This document shows, piece by piece, positions 25,382-36,279 of a stretch of DNA of 38,315 nucleotides. The stretch spans positions 1 through 38,315 of the forward strand of contig NZ_JAKZGP010000049.1 of assembly GCF_022549775.1 (NCBI RefSeq), read 5' to 3'. The notes under the pieces were generated by a model. It had not been told where the DNA came from and did no database searches. It saw only the letters and a list, made by a program, of their open reading frames with translations. The stretch is from Belliella filtrata (GTDB lineage: Bacteria > Bacteroidota > Bacteroidia > Cytophagales > Cyclobacteriaceae). Position 1 is the first letter of the stretch; each line of letters opens with the position of its first letter. A program made the translations under genes and the position numbers.

Positions 25382-26449
25382 ATGAGAAAGCTGATCACTA
25401 TCAAAAACATCTTTTTGCCCTTATTATTCTTCCTAGCATTGGCAAGTTGCACCAAAAATGTAAACATGTCTAGGCTAATGCCAGCTGAAATTGACATCCC
25501 TAATCATGTTCAGAGACTTTTGATAGTAGATCGCACAGCTCCTCTTAATGATGGACTTGCCGCACTGGAGGGGCTGATTAGTGGAGAAGTACCTTTTGAA
25601 GTGCGTAATGCAGTAGAAGCCACCATTACCTCTGTACAGCAAGAGCTTAATACCTCGCCAAGATTTGAAGTAATCAGAGCCAGGGAAAGACTTCGAGGAG
25701 GGCTTTTTGCTCATACTTTTCCTGCACCTCTTACTTGGTCTCAAATAGAAGCATTATGCAAGGAATACGATGCGGATGGTGTATTGGCTTTAGAAAAATT
25801 CAGCTCAGACTTTATTGTAACAGACAAGAGACAACTTATCAAGAAAACTGAAGGAGAAGGAAGAAATTCCAGAACTGTGGAGGTTCAAGGAATTTATGCT
25901 GAAGGTGTTGCTTCAGTCAAAGTTGGTTTCAGGTTGTACGATCCTCAAAATAAAAACATCACTGATCAAAGAGACTTTGAAAAGACTAATCTATGGTCGG
26001 CTGAAGCAGAAACTAAAGCCCAAGCTCTGGCTCTGATGATCGACAAAGCAAAAGCAACTCAATATGTAGGTCAAGTAGCAGGCACAAGCTATGCCCATAG
26101 AATCGCCCCGATGTACCTTAATATCAATAGGACAATATTTCAAAAACCTAAAAGCAATACAGCTTTGGTGCTGGGTGCTAGGCATGGGGAGATCAATCAA
26201 TGGGAGGAAGCCATAGATGTATGGAAGGATGGTTTGAACAACTCAGTAAGTGAAAAAGAAGGTGGAAGAATATGCTATAATATCGCTGTGGGATATGAAG
26301 TACTGGGTGAACTTGAAGCCGCCAAGTTTTGGGCTGGTAGGGCCTACACCTCTTACGGATTGAAACAAGGTCGCAACTATGCAGATCAATTGAATACCAG
26401 AATCATGCAGGAAGACCGACTAAGACAGCAATTGAAAAGAGATTTTTAA
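25382..26449 (+). CDS. DUF6340-like conserved lipoprotein
   Basis: The 355-aa product has a lipoprotein signal with lipobox LASC (Cys23). The mature part begins with 'MPAEIDIPNHVQRLLIVDRT', then a domain with alternating strands and helices (about 60-220, including YDADGVLALEKFSSDF) and a helical TPR-like C-terminus (about 270-345, W-E-E-A-I-D-V-W and C-Y-N-I-A-V-G-Y-E-V-L-G). The layout resembles DUF6340 lipoproteins of Bacteroidota; the assignment is from memory and the function is unknown. It is monocistronic, between two terminators. Confidence 0.7.
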   Translation: MRKLITIKNIFLPLLFFLALASCTKNVNMSRLMPAEIDIPNHVQRLLIVDRTAPLNDGLAALEGLISGEVPFEVRNAVEATITSVQQELNTSPRFEVIRARERLRGGLFAHTFPAPLTWSQIEALCKEYDADGVLALEKFSSDFIVTDKRQLIKKTEGEGRNSRTVEVQGIYAEGVASVKVGFRLYDPQNKNITDQRDFEKTNLWSAEAETKAQALALMIDKAKATQYVGQVAGTSYAHRIAPMYLNINRTIFQKPKSNTALVLGARHGEINQWEEAIDVWKDGLNNSVSEKEGGRICYNIAVGYEVLGELEAAKFWAGRAYTSYGLKQGRNYADQLNTRIMQEDRLRQQLKRDF

Positions 26450-26478
26450 ATCAAAATTACCGATAATCATATTGTTTT

Positions 26479-26516
26479 TTGCATCAAGTTGTAATGAATC
26501 ACCTTGATGCAATTTT
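26479..26516 (+). terminator. Terminator of the DUF6340-like gene
   Basis: TTGCATCAAG (26479-26488) pairs perfectly with CTTGATGCAA (26503-26512) across a 14-base loop, with T-rich sequence on both sides. Confidence 0.8.
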
Positions 26517-26660
26517 CATTTTTTATTTTTTTCGTTATATTCAAGAATCTATTAAACCATATTCTTCGCCTATTGATATTCAATTCTTTTGCTTGGATCA
26601 CACTGTAGATATACTGAATGGACAATCAAAAAAATATCATAAAAAACGCATCCTAAAATA

Positions 26661-27845
26661 ATGGAAAACTCAACTTTATTCTCGACCCGATTGTTCATAT
26701 TTTTCTCTTTAGGTCTTTTTCTCTTTACAAGCTGTGGTAAATCAAGTGAACAAGACCAAAAAGAAAATCAAGAAGTAAATGTTTATACATTTGAAATCAT
26801 AGATTCTGTCATGGTGGACTACTTAGGAGAAGTCAATTGGTCAGCTATCAGTCAAGACGGTGAGCACTTCCTAGTTTCTGATTGGCAAAAGAAGGATATT
26901 TTGTTGATTTCTTCCGATGGGGAAATCTTGAATTCATTCAACAAAACAGGAGATCAACCAGATGCAATAGGATCTTCCGCACTATCAAGACCACAATTCA
27001 CCAAGTCAAATGAATGGGCTATAATGGGCCGTAAAGGTATTTCAGCTTTTGATTATGAAGGAAATCAGACTAGAAAAGCATCTCCAGACTTCCCGTCAAA
27101 TGTATCTTTCATCCAAGCTGACGCTGACAACTTACTTTTCATTGGAGAGGACAAAGCCATTGTTCACTTGATGGGTAGAGACGAGAAAATGAACTATTAT
27201 ATCAACCCAGAAGCTACTCAGCTAGAATTGATCGATTTAAAAGAGGGGGATTTTAAGGGAATTATTACTTTCCCTGAAGAATCCAGGTTCAACAATCAAG
27301 ATGAAATTCATGATGTAATGGCTATCATGCCTGCCATGAGGGTTCACAAAAACAAGTTTTACCTTGCCTTCAAAAATGATCCGAAAATATATATCTATAG
27401 CTTAGAAAACTTGGACACACCTACAGCCTCCATTACGGTAAATACAGATAAATTTGAATTAAAGAAAGGGTTAGACCCGTCAAAAGCTGATTTTGGAAAT
27501 ATCATGATCATTCCTCGTGATTTTTCATATGGTGGTATTGAACAGATTTTTGTTCAGGATGAAAAAATCATCATTGAATATTCTTCCGGACTTTCGGAAA
27601 GTGAGTTTAGTGACTTGGAAGCTGAAAATTCGGATCCCAATGTATTGTTCTCTAGTGTATTTCAGAAAAACAAAAAGAAATATGCAGTAGTAGATTCAGA
27701 AGGAAATCTAACTCCTCTCAATTTCCCTGACAAAGCATGGAGAATCTCTTTTGTTGACAACCAGGGTGCATTTTGGCTAGCCTACAATCAAGAAGAAGAG
27801 TTGGATTATGAATTGATTTACAAAGCCAAACTTGTATCTCAATGA
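26661..27845 (+). CDS. Lipoprotein, likely beta-propeller, first of a tandem pair
   Basis: The 394-aa product has a lipoprotein signal with lipobox FTSC (Cys25). The mature protein is rich in short strands of about 40-residue spacing (ISQDGEHFLVSDWQKKDILLISSDGEIL, MGRKGISAFDYEGNQTRK, VDSEGNLTPLNFPDKAWRISFVDNQGAFWLAY), which suggests a six-bladed beta propeller as in several Bacteroidota lipoprotein families; DUF4221 is one candidate. It aligns with the next gene over its length (both have I[IV]DS[VL]M[VI]DYLG near the start). The function is unknown. It overlaps the next gene as ATGA. Confidence 0.75.
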   Translation: MENSTLFSTRLFIFFSLGLFLFTSCGKSSEQDQKENQEVNVYTFEIIDSVMVDYLGEVNWSAISQDGEHFLVSDWQKKDILLISSDGEILNSFNKTGDQPDAIGSSALSRPQFTKSNEWAIMGRKGISAFDYEGNQTRKASPDFPSNVSFIQADADNLLFIGEDKAIVHLMGRDEKMNYYINPEATQLELIDLKEGDFKGIITFPEESRFNNQDEIHDVMAIMPAMRVHKNKFYLAFKNDPKIYIYSLENLDTPTASITVNTDKFELKKGLDPSKADFGNIMIIPRDFSYGGIEQIFVQDEKIIIEYSSGLSESEFSDLEAENSDPNVLFSSVFQKNKKKYAVVDSEGNLTPLNFPDKAWRISFVDNQGAFWLAYNQEEELDYELIYKAKLVSQ

Positions 27846-28999
27846 CGAAAAATAAGGTAATTATAGGATTGTTCCTGTCCATACTAACTTATGGTTGTTC
27901 ACAATCAAATACAGACACAGCCCTAGAAGAATCACAACTTTACTATGACCTAGAGATTGTAGATTCCTTGATGATAGATTATCTAGGAAACCTTGAGTTG
28001 CTCAGTGTCAACTCGGATCAGGAACTATTTCTCTTTATGGGCAATGATCATGGACATGTTTTTCTTGTCAATAAAGCTGGAGAAATTATATCATCCTTTG
28101 AAAAACCATCTGATGCACCTGATGCATTCGGTCAACTAAATTTAGGCTCCACTTTCTTTGATGATAAAATTGCAATTTTAGGGAGATCTGTAGTTAATTT
28201 CTATGACCATCAGTTTAACCTGCTGAAAAATTTCAAAAAAAGCTACCCTAGTAGTGGCATGATATATTTAGGTTTTGATCATTTACAACCTGGAGAAATT
28301 GGTGGCAAAAAGACCCTTATAGCATTTACTGGTGGTCCTCAAGCCAACGCTCATTCCAATTCAAAAGCATATTACAGAGAATACAATACCTTAGATATCA
28401 TTGACCTTGAAGATGAGGAATTTCTCCCCATAATTCCACTTCATGTAGATAGTAGATATGCCAAAGGTGAAGAAGCACATGACTTTATCAAACCTTTGTT
28501 TCAAGTAGATAAAAATCAGATCACATTTGTTCATAAAGAAGATACACGTTTTTATCAGTTTCAGTTAGATGATTCAACTTTCATGTCCGAAACTATTCCT
28601 TTCGATAAGTTTATCATGAACAAAGGATACGCTATTGATGGTAGGCAAGATTACGAAACACCAACAGACAGACCTGGTGGAATTTCTCAATTCTTGAAGG
28701 TCAACAATCAGCATCTGATAATTTATCGATCGGGCTTGAAACTAGATCAACTTCCAGGACCAGAGACACCAGATGATGAAAAGTATATGAAGGTGCTACA
28801 ACTTGATAAAGAAAAACTAATGGTGCGTGAGTCTGATGGTTCATATAGTCTCCCAAGCGATGTATCTAACAGGTTTAGAGTTGCACGAGTAGATGCCAAA
28901 GGGCGAATTTGGGCACTTCAGGTCTTAAATGAAATCGAGTATGAACCAGATATGGTCACCATCTATGAGCTAAAACTAGTCAAAAAAACAAGGGGGTGA
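27842..28999 (+). CDS. Lipoprotein, likely beta-propeller, second of a tandem pair
   Basis: The 385-aa product is a paralogue of the preceding gene: lipobox TYGC (Cys19), then YDLEIVDSLMIDYLGNL, VFLVNKAGEIISSFEKPSDAPDAFG, KIAILGRSVVNFYDHQFNLLKNF, and a C-terminal VARVDAKGRIWALQV strand that matches ISFVDNQGAFWLAY in the first copy. Identity is modest by eye, so the duplication is old. Tight coupling (4-base overlap) suggests that the two act together or form a heteromer at the envelope. Family name uncertain (DUF4221-like or other 6-bladed propeller). Confidence 0.75.
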   Translation: MTKNKVIIGLFLSILTYGCSQSNTDTALEESQLYYDLEIVDSLMIDYLGNLELLSVNSDQELFLFMGNDHGHVFLVNKAGEIISSFEKPSDAPDAFGQLNLGSTFFDDKIAILGRSVVNFYDHQFNLLKNFKKSYPSSGMIYLGFDHLQPGEIGGKKTLIAFTGGPQANAHSNSKAYYREYNTLDIIDLEDEEFLPIIPLHVDSRYAKGEEAHDFIKPLFQVDKNQITFVHKEDTRFYQFQLDDSTFMSETIPFDKFIMNKGYAIDGRQDYETPTDRPGGISQFLKVNNQHLIIYRSGLKLDQLPGPETPDDEKYMKVLQLDKEKLMVRESDGSYSLPSDVSNRFRVARVDAKGRIWALQVLNEIEYEPDMVTIYELKLVKKTRG

Positions 29000-29066
29000 A
29001 AGTTAGGATTCATAATTCAAATCAAAAACTATAGCCATCCTAAATGGGATAGCCATAAAACAAAAA

Positions 29067-29107
29067 GTTGATCCATTATCGAATCCTAGACTCAACAATG
29101 GATCAAC
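29067..29107. terminator. Shared terminator between convergent genes
   Basis: GTTGATCCATT pairs with AATGGATCAAC across a 19-base loop. On the minus strand it is followed by TTTTTG, so it mainly serves katG; it can also stop transcripts from the lipoprotein pair. Confidence 0.75.
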
Positions 29108-29134
29108 CATCTTTCCCTTAACTTGCTCCTGTTT

Positions 29135-31411
<2,277 letters not shown>

Positions 31412-31432
31412 TTAATTACCTTTTCGATATCA

Positions 31433-31440
31433 CAAAAGTA
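31433..31440 (-). promoter_or_regulatory. -7 promoter box of katG
   Basis: TACTTTTG on the minus strand fits TAnnTTTG, 39 bases before the start codon. An inverted repeat TATCGA...TCGATA (31446-31470) lies directly upstream, across the -33 area, and may be an operator. Confidence 0.5.
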
Positions 31441-31445
31441 TTATC

Positions 31446-31470
31446 TATCGAATCATTAGAGAAATCGATA
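31446..31470. repeat. Inverted repeat at the katG promoter
   Basis: TATCGA (31446-31451) and TCGATA (31465-31470) are perfect inverted halves separated by 13 bases. The site covers the -33 area of the katG promoter, as expected for a repressor or a redox regulator, but it does not clearly match a known OxyR or PerR box. Confidence 0.5.
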
Positions 31471-31647
31471 ATTTCTATCTGTAATTGAAAAATATTATCA
31501 AACAATTTCCAAGTGACGCGTAAGTCCTGATTTACAAAAAGGTGTATCTAGACAAAAATGATATGTGATACATCATTAACATTTAAAAAAATGTAAAACT
31601 TGAGGCTTTGGACATGATTTTTGGTAATTTAGATCAAAATTCAACCT

Positions 31648-32586
31648 ATGAATAAGGCTCAGACCACCTCCACCATTCTCATGGTACGACCTGCAAACTT
31701 TGGTTTCAATGTAGAGACTGCCGAGAACAATTTTTATCAACAAAAAGACGCTAGAGGAGATAGTGAAATCAATCAACTCGCCCAAGCTGAATTTGATGCT
31801 TTTGTCAGTTTACTTAGGGCCAACGATATCGAAGTGATTGTGGTAGCAGATACTGACATTCCCTCAAAATCTGACGCTATTTTTCCAAATAATTGGTTCA
31901 GCACGCATCAAGACGGGACTGTTATATTGTATCCAATGTTCTCGAAAAACAGACGATTAGAACGTCGAAAAGATATTTTTGAAAACTTAATGCATGAGGG
32001 GTTCAAAATAAACGAAGTGGTAGATTTAAGTTTTTTTGAGCAAGACAATCAATTCCTTGAAGGCACAGGAAGCCTTATATTTGACCGTGTAAACGACATA
32101 GCTTATGCATGTAAGTCTATAAGAACCCAAGACATTCCTTTACAATACCTTGCTAGGCTCTTGTCTTATGAAATATGTGATTTTGAAGCTACACAACTAA
32201 TTGAGGGCACCCCTTCTCCAATCTATCATACCAATGTCATGATGCATGTGGGTTCACAATTAGCTGTAGTTTGTTTGGACAGCGTGCAACATTCTTCCGA
32301 AAAATTAAAGTTGAAAGAAACACTAGAACAAAGTGGCAAAAAAATCATCCCAATCACCGCTAAGCAAAAATTCAGCTTTGCAGGCAATATGCTGGAAGTA
32401 AAAAACACTTCTGGTCAATCATTTACAATCATGTCGCAAACAGCCTATGATTCACTTTCAAAGGCTCAAAAAAATAGCATTTTGAAATACACCAAAATAA
32501 TAACACCTGACATTCCCACAATCGAAAAAATTGGCGGTGGAAGTGCCAGGTGCATGATGGCTGAAATTTTCTTGCCAAAAGATTAA
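31648..32586 (+). CDS. ctlX: Citrulline utilization hydrolase (amidinotransferase fold)
   Basis: The 312-aa product belongs to the guanidine-modifying fold: FPNNWFSTH near residue 79, FLEGTGS with Glu138, the catalytic His194 in YHTNVMMHVG and the catalytic Cys302 in GGGSARCMMAE. The pattern and length match CtlX-type proteins, related to arginine deiminase and dimethylarginine hydrolase. The role named for the family is in citrulline/arginine use; the exact reaction here is not certain. It is cytoplasmic and monocistronic, convergent with purB, with only 30 bases between the stops. A possible promoter is TTG, 14 bases, TAATTTAG just upstream. Confidence 0.85.
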   Translation: MNKAQTTSTILMVRPANFGFNVETAENNFYQQKDARGDSEINQLAQAEFDAFVSLLRANDIEVIVVADTDIPSKSDAIFPNNWFSTHQDGTVILYPMFSKNRRLERRKDIFENLMHEGFKINEVVDLSFFEQDNQFLEGTGSLIFDRVNDIAYACKSIRTQDIPLQYLARLLSYEICDFEATQLIEGTPSPIYHTNVMMHVGSQLAVVCLDSVQHSSEKLKLKETLEQSGKKIIPITAKQKFSFAGNMLEVKNTSGQSFTIMSQTAYDSLSKAQKNSILKYTKIITPDIPTIEKIGGGSARCMMAEIFLPKD

Positions 32587-32616
32587 TGTACAAGCAATCT
32601 TTTCAGTTGAAAACCA

Positions 32617-33963
32617 TTAAAACAACCCTGTGTAATTGAAAGGGCTGATGTTCTTCAGCTCGATTTTGATCGCATCACTCACTTGAAGCTGATCGATAAA
32701 ATCCGCTATAGATTGCTCGGTGATCTTGGTATTGGTTCTTGTCAAGTCTTTTAGAGCTTCATAAGGCTTCGGATACCCCTCCCTTCTCAAGACAGTCTGA
32801 ATAGCCTCTGCTACTACTGCCCAGTTTTCATTCAAGTCTGCGTCTATGGCTGCTTGATTCAGTTCTAGTTTGTTCAGACCTTTCACCAAAGATTCTAGTG
32901 CAATAAGCATGTGTCCCAAAGGAACACCAATCACACGCAAAACAGTACTATCAGTCAAATCCCTCTGCAACCTACTGATTGGTAGCTTGGCTGATAGGTG
33001 ATCAAAAAGCGCATTAGCAATCCCTAAGTTGCCTTCAGCATTTTCAAAATCGATTGGATTTACCTTATGCGGCATAGCTGAGGAACCTATTTCCCCTGCT
33101 TTTATTTTTTGCTTGAAATAATTCATTGCGACATATTGCCATACGTCCTTCGAAAGATCCAAAAGGATCGTATTGATTCTTTTTAGTCCATCAAATAAGG
33201 CCGCTAAATTGTCATAATGCTCGATTTGGGTAGTTGGATAACTTCTCACTAATCCCAAATAGTCAACCACAAAACCATTAGCAAAAGTCATCCAATCAAT
33301 TTCTGGATATGCCACATGGTGCGCGTTCATATTTCCTGTAGCACCCCCAAATTTTGCAGCATAAGGAACTGTCTCTAAGAGTTCCAGTTGCTTTTCCACT
33401 CTAGTCACAAAAACCTGAAATTCTTTCCCTAGTTTGGTAGGAGAAGCTGGTTGACCGTGAGTCTTGGCAAGCATAGAAACATCTCTCCACTCCTCTACCC
33501 TAGTTTTCAAATTACTCATCACTTGATCAAGCAATGGAAGTACAGCTTGCGCTAACCCATCCTTTAGCATCAATGGTGTAGCTGTATTGTTGATATCTTG
33601 AGAAGTCAATCCAAAATGGATAAACTCCTTGAATTCACTCAAATTCAAGCTATCAAACTTCTCTTTCAAGAAGTACTCGACAGCTTTCACATCATGATTA
33701 GTGACTTTTTCTGTTTCTTTGATCTGTGCGGCATCTTCCAAGGAGAAATTCTTGACCACATCTCTGAGGTCTATGAACAAGCTTTTATCAAATCCCTTCA
33801 ATTGAGGCAAAGGCAATTCACACAAAGCTATAAAATATTCCACCTCTACATGTACCCTATATTTAATCAGGGCAAATTCAGAAAAATACGGTCTCAATGG
33901 TGCAGTTTTGCTTCCATACCTACCGTCTATAGAGCTGACGGCTGTCAGTTGGCTAAGATTCAT
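32617..33963 (-). CDS. purB: Adenylosuccinate lyase
   Basis: The 448-aa product is a fumarase-superfamily lyase with the signature GSSAMPHKVNPIDFENAEGN, the TSQDINNTA segment (helix 1 region) and KTHGQPASPTKLGKE. It begins like PurB of E. coli type (LTAVSSIDGRYGSKT). It catalyses two steps of purine synthesis: SAICAR to AICAR and adenylosuccinate to AMP. It is cytoplasmic, monocistronic and divergent from the PaaE-like reductase. A -7 box lies 26 bases before its ATG. Confidence 0.96.
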   Translation of the reverse strand: MNLSQLTAVSSIDGRYGSKTAPLRPYFSEFALIKYRVHVEVEYFIALCELPLPQLKGFDKSLFIDLRDVVKNFSLEDAAQIKETEKVTNHDVKAVEYFLKEKFDSLNLSEFKEFIHFGLTSQDINNTATPLMLKDGLAQAVLPLLDQVMSNLKTRVEEWRDVSMLAKTHGQPASPTKLGKEFQVFVTRVEKQLELLETVPYAAKFGGATGNMNAHHVAYPEIDWMTFANGFVVDYLGLVRSYPTTQIEHYDNLAALFDGLKRINTILLDLSKDVWQYVAMNYFKQKIKAGEIGSSAMPHKVNPIDFENAEGNLGIANALFDHLSAKLPISRLQRDLTDSTVLRVIGVPLGHMLIALESLVKGLNKLELNQAAIDADLNENWAVVAEAIQTVLRREGYPKPYEALKDLTRTNTKITEQSIADFIDQLQVSDAIKIELKNISPFNYTGLF

Positions 33964-33988
33964 GATTTTAATTTTTGTTTTGAGTGTG

Positions 33989-33996
33989 CAAATTTA
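33989..33996 (-). promoter_or_regulatory. -7 promoter box of purB
   Basis: TAAATTTG on the minus strand matches TAnnTTTG and precedes the start codon by 25 bases. No clear TTG at the right distance is seen. Confidence 0.55.
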
Positions 33997-34051
33997 GCCG
34001 ATAATACCCAAAAACAGCTACTCTACTGAGAATAAAATCGATTTGATCAGA

Positions 34052-34184
34052 GAAATCGCCTTTAAGAAATCTTCGAGGGTTCAAGATTGAATTAATATCA
34101 TTTAACAAAATTGAAACCTATTGACCTAGAAAAAGATTAACCCTCGAAGGGTTGTTATGCTCAAGGATTGTTAAAAGCGATTTC
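34052..34184 (-). repeat. Nested inverted-repeat element, copy B
   Basis: The outer arms are GAAATCGCCTTTAA (34052-34065) and TTAAAAGCGATTTC (34171-34184); the inner arms are CTTCGAGGGTT (34071-34081) and AACCCTCGAAG (34139-34149). The reverse complement matches copy A at 21750-21880. It lies between the purB and reductase promoters. The size and palindromic arms fit a MITE-like or structured-RNA element; no target-site duplication is evident by eye. Confidence 0.85.
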
Positions 34185-34210
34185 CTTGTCAATTTGATAA
34201 GAATACCTGA

Positions 34211-34236
34211 TTGGTAAAATGATTTTAGTAACTTTG
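34211..34236 (+). promoter_or_regulatory. Candidate promoter of the PaaE-like reductase operon
   Basis: TTG (34211-34213), a 15-base spacer and TAACTTTG (34229-34236) match the Bacteroidota consensus. The start codon is 180 bases downstream; a closer weak box (TAATTTGG, 34384) cannot be excluded. Confidence 0.5.
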
Positions 34237-34416
34237 CACGGAATAAAGATTCATAACCATTCTTTAGTACAAATCAATAATTTTCCATAGAAAATGAAAC
34301 CAGTTTCGAGTTTTTATGTTGTTTGACCTAAAGGCTAATATTCAAGTTGAGTAGGTAGAGATACATACAAAAAGTAGCTACCCTAATTTGGAGAACCAGT
34401 ATAAAGTATCCTAAGC

Positions 34417-35523
34417 ATGTTCAATTTATTTAAGAAAAAGAAATCTGAACCTTCAAGAGGTGATCAGTACTTATCGTTAAAAATCAGAGAGATTGTTAAA
34501 GAAACTCCTGACACAGTCAGCATATATTTTGAGCAACCTGAACCCTATCTGGACTATAAGCCAGGACAGTTTATCACGGTTATTTTAGATATCAATGGCA
34601 AAGAAGAAAGGCGATCTTACAGCTTATGTACTTCTCCATTTGTAGACCCATTTCCCGGAATCTCCGTCAAGAGAGTCTCTGGCGGCATAGTATCTAACTA
34701 CCTCAATGATCAGTTGAGACCAGGAAAAACCATGGAGATCATGAAGCCAATGGGGAATTTCACCAAAGATTTCCATTCGAAGAATAACATCCAGTACTTT
34801 ATGATCGCTGGCGGAAGTGGAATCACCCCGATCATGGGTTTGATAAAATCAATCTTGATCAATGAGCCAAGCTCGAAAGTGACTTTACTTTTCTGCTCAA
34901 GAAATGAAGAACAAATTATTTTTAAGAAAAACATAGATCTCCTTGCCAGTCAGCATCCCGAAAAACTCGAGGTAATTCACAACCTCAGCCAACCAAGCGC
35001 TGACTGGACTGGAATGAAAGGCCGGCTAGATTCTACCAAGGTCAAAGAAGTACTAAGCTGGAGTGAAGATGCATCAAAATCAGAAAAAAGATACTTTGTA
35101 TGTGGGCCAGAAGGGCTAATGAGTACTACACTGAATACACTTAAAGAGCTAAACATCCCTGAATCCATCATCCATGAAGAAAGCTTCTACAGTGATTTGG
35201 ATGCGAAAGAAGCAGCCATGAAAGCTAGTGGAGAGATCGGGCCTTCACTGACCAGAGAGATCACTGTGAACGTCGAGGGTCAGGACTATACCTATGAAGT
35301 AGCTCCTGATAAGACAATCTTAGAGGCAGGCTTGGACAATAACGTCGACATGCCATACAGCTGCCAAAGCGGCCTTTGCACAGCATGTAGAGGAAGGTTA
35401 GTCTCTGGAAAAGTCGACATGATCGAGGATGCAGGGCTCAGTGCAGGTGAAATTGCAGATGGCTATATCTTGTGTTGTTCATCTAAAGCCGCTAGTAGTG
35501 ACATTAAAATCATTATAGAATAA
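34417..35523 (+). CDS. PaaE-like flavin reductase with C-terminal 2Fe-2S ferredoxin
   Basis: The 368-aa product has an FNR-type FAD domain (RSYSLCTSP), an NAD(P) domain (GGSGITPIMGLI, later YFVCGPEGLM) and a plant-type 2Fe-2S ferredoxin domain with C316-x4-C321-x2-C324 and C354. This order is that of PaaE and of the HCP and ring-hydroxylase reductases, which pass electrons from NAD(P)H to an oxygenase or other acceptor. No phenylacetate genes (paaABCDJK) lie in the window, so the partner is unknown. It is cytoplasmic. The next gene follows after 13 bases. Confidence 0.92.
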   Translation: MFNLFKKKKSEPSRGDQYLSLKIREIVKETPDTVSIYFEQPEPYLDYKPGQFITVILDINGKEERRSYSLCTSPFVDPFPGISVKRVSGGIVSNYLNDQLRPGKTMEIMKPMGNFTKDFHSKNNIQYFMIAGGSGITPIMGLIKSILINEPSSKVTLLFCSRNEEQIIFKKNIDLLASQHPEKLEVIHNLSQPSADWTGMKGRLDSTKVKEVLSWSEDASKSEKRYFVCGPEGLMSTTLNTLKELNIPESIIHEESFYSDLDAKEAAMKASGEIGPSLTREITVNVEGQDYTYEVAPDKTILEAGLDNNVDMPYSCQSGLCTACRGRLVSGKVDMIEDAGLSAGEIADGYILCCSSKAASSDIKIIIE

Positions 35524-35536
35524 GAATAAAATCACC

Positions 35537-36034
35537 TTGGAAAAAGATCCTATAAGACCAATATATCATAGCTTAGAAAAATCATCATTGATTATTATAG
35601 CTTGCGCCATTCCTGTTTTTGCTATTGTTTACCTTATTTCACAAAACAACACCCTTGATCTTGACAGACCAGATCTACCAATTATCATTGACTATGTATT
35701 ATTGGGGTGTATTTATGCGGTATTGGCTGTTTCTTACTTGAATTTCCAGAATGCTATAAAAGCAACACTTAAAGCGCCAATGGAATTGATAAACAAAGTA
35801 AGTATTTACAAAACAGCTACTTTGAACAGGTTAAAACTTCTGCTTTTATGCAGTATCCTTAGTCCACTTGGGCTATACCTTTTCGAAAATAACGGCTACA
35901 TCATTGCCTATGCCATCACCTTAGCACTTCTATCACTAGGCAAACCAAGTCCTGATCGAATGGTCCGTCTCATGAGATTAAAAGGAGAGGAAAGAGAGCG
36001 GGTGATCAGGATCAAGACGAGAGAGGAAAGCTGA
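35537..36034 (+). CDS. Small membrane protein of unknown function
   Basis: The 165-aa product has four predicted membrane helices (about 16-36, 49-68, 95-113, 118-136) and a basic cytoplasmic tail that ends KGEERERVIRIKTREES. I do not recognise a family. The start is a TTG 13 bases after the reductase gene, because no ATG lies in frame before the first helix. Its closeness to the reductase suggests co-transcription, so it may serve as a membrane partner; this is inference. Confidence 0.7.
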   Translation: MEKDPIRPIYHSLEKSSLIIIACAIPVFAIVYLISQNNTLDLDRPDLPIIIDYVLLGCIYAVLAVSYLNFQNAIKATLKAPMELINKVSIYKTATLNRLKLLLLCSILSPLGLYLFENNGYIIAYAITLALLSLGKPSPDRMVRLMRLKGEERERVIRIKTREES

Positions 36035-36279
36035 TTGAATTTTAGATTGTAGGTTGATTTATTATTTTCGAAGCTTTAGAACTTGTACTGTATATCAGAG
36101 GCCTGCCTTAAACGCGTTTTAATCCCCTCTATTTCGTTGAAAAGTCATCAAGTAAATTAAGAGTGAAGCATTGGGATTGGGGTTAAAACATTACATTTTG
36201 TTCAGTTAGGTAATATGCTGGACTCTTAAATACGACTTTTTATCATTGCTTTAAAGCTTAGAAAAATGAGAATTCAACG

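Larger units (their letters stand above)
33964..34416. other. 453-bp divergent intergenic region purB / PaaE-like reductase
   Basis: The region holds the purB promoter, copy B of the nested inverted repeat (34052-34184), a promoter for the reductase gene at 34211-34236, and a leader of about 175 bases before ATG 34417 with a weak hairpin (GGTAG/CTACC, about 34354-34382). No protein frame is convincing. Confidence 0.6.

Noticed and set aside
26479-26661. 60-aa plus-strand frame between two lipoprotein genes
   Set aside because: It begins inside a perfect terminator hairpin, has low-complexity T-rich codons and no similarity that I recognise.
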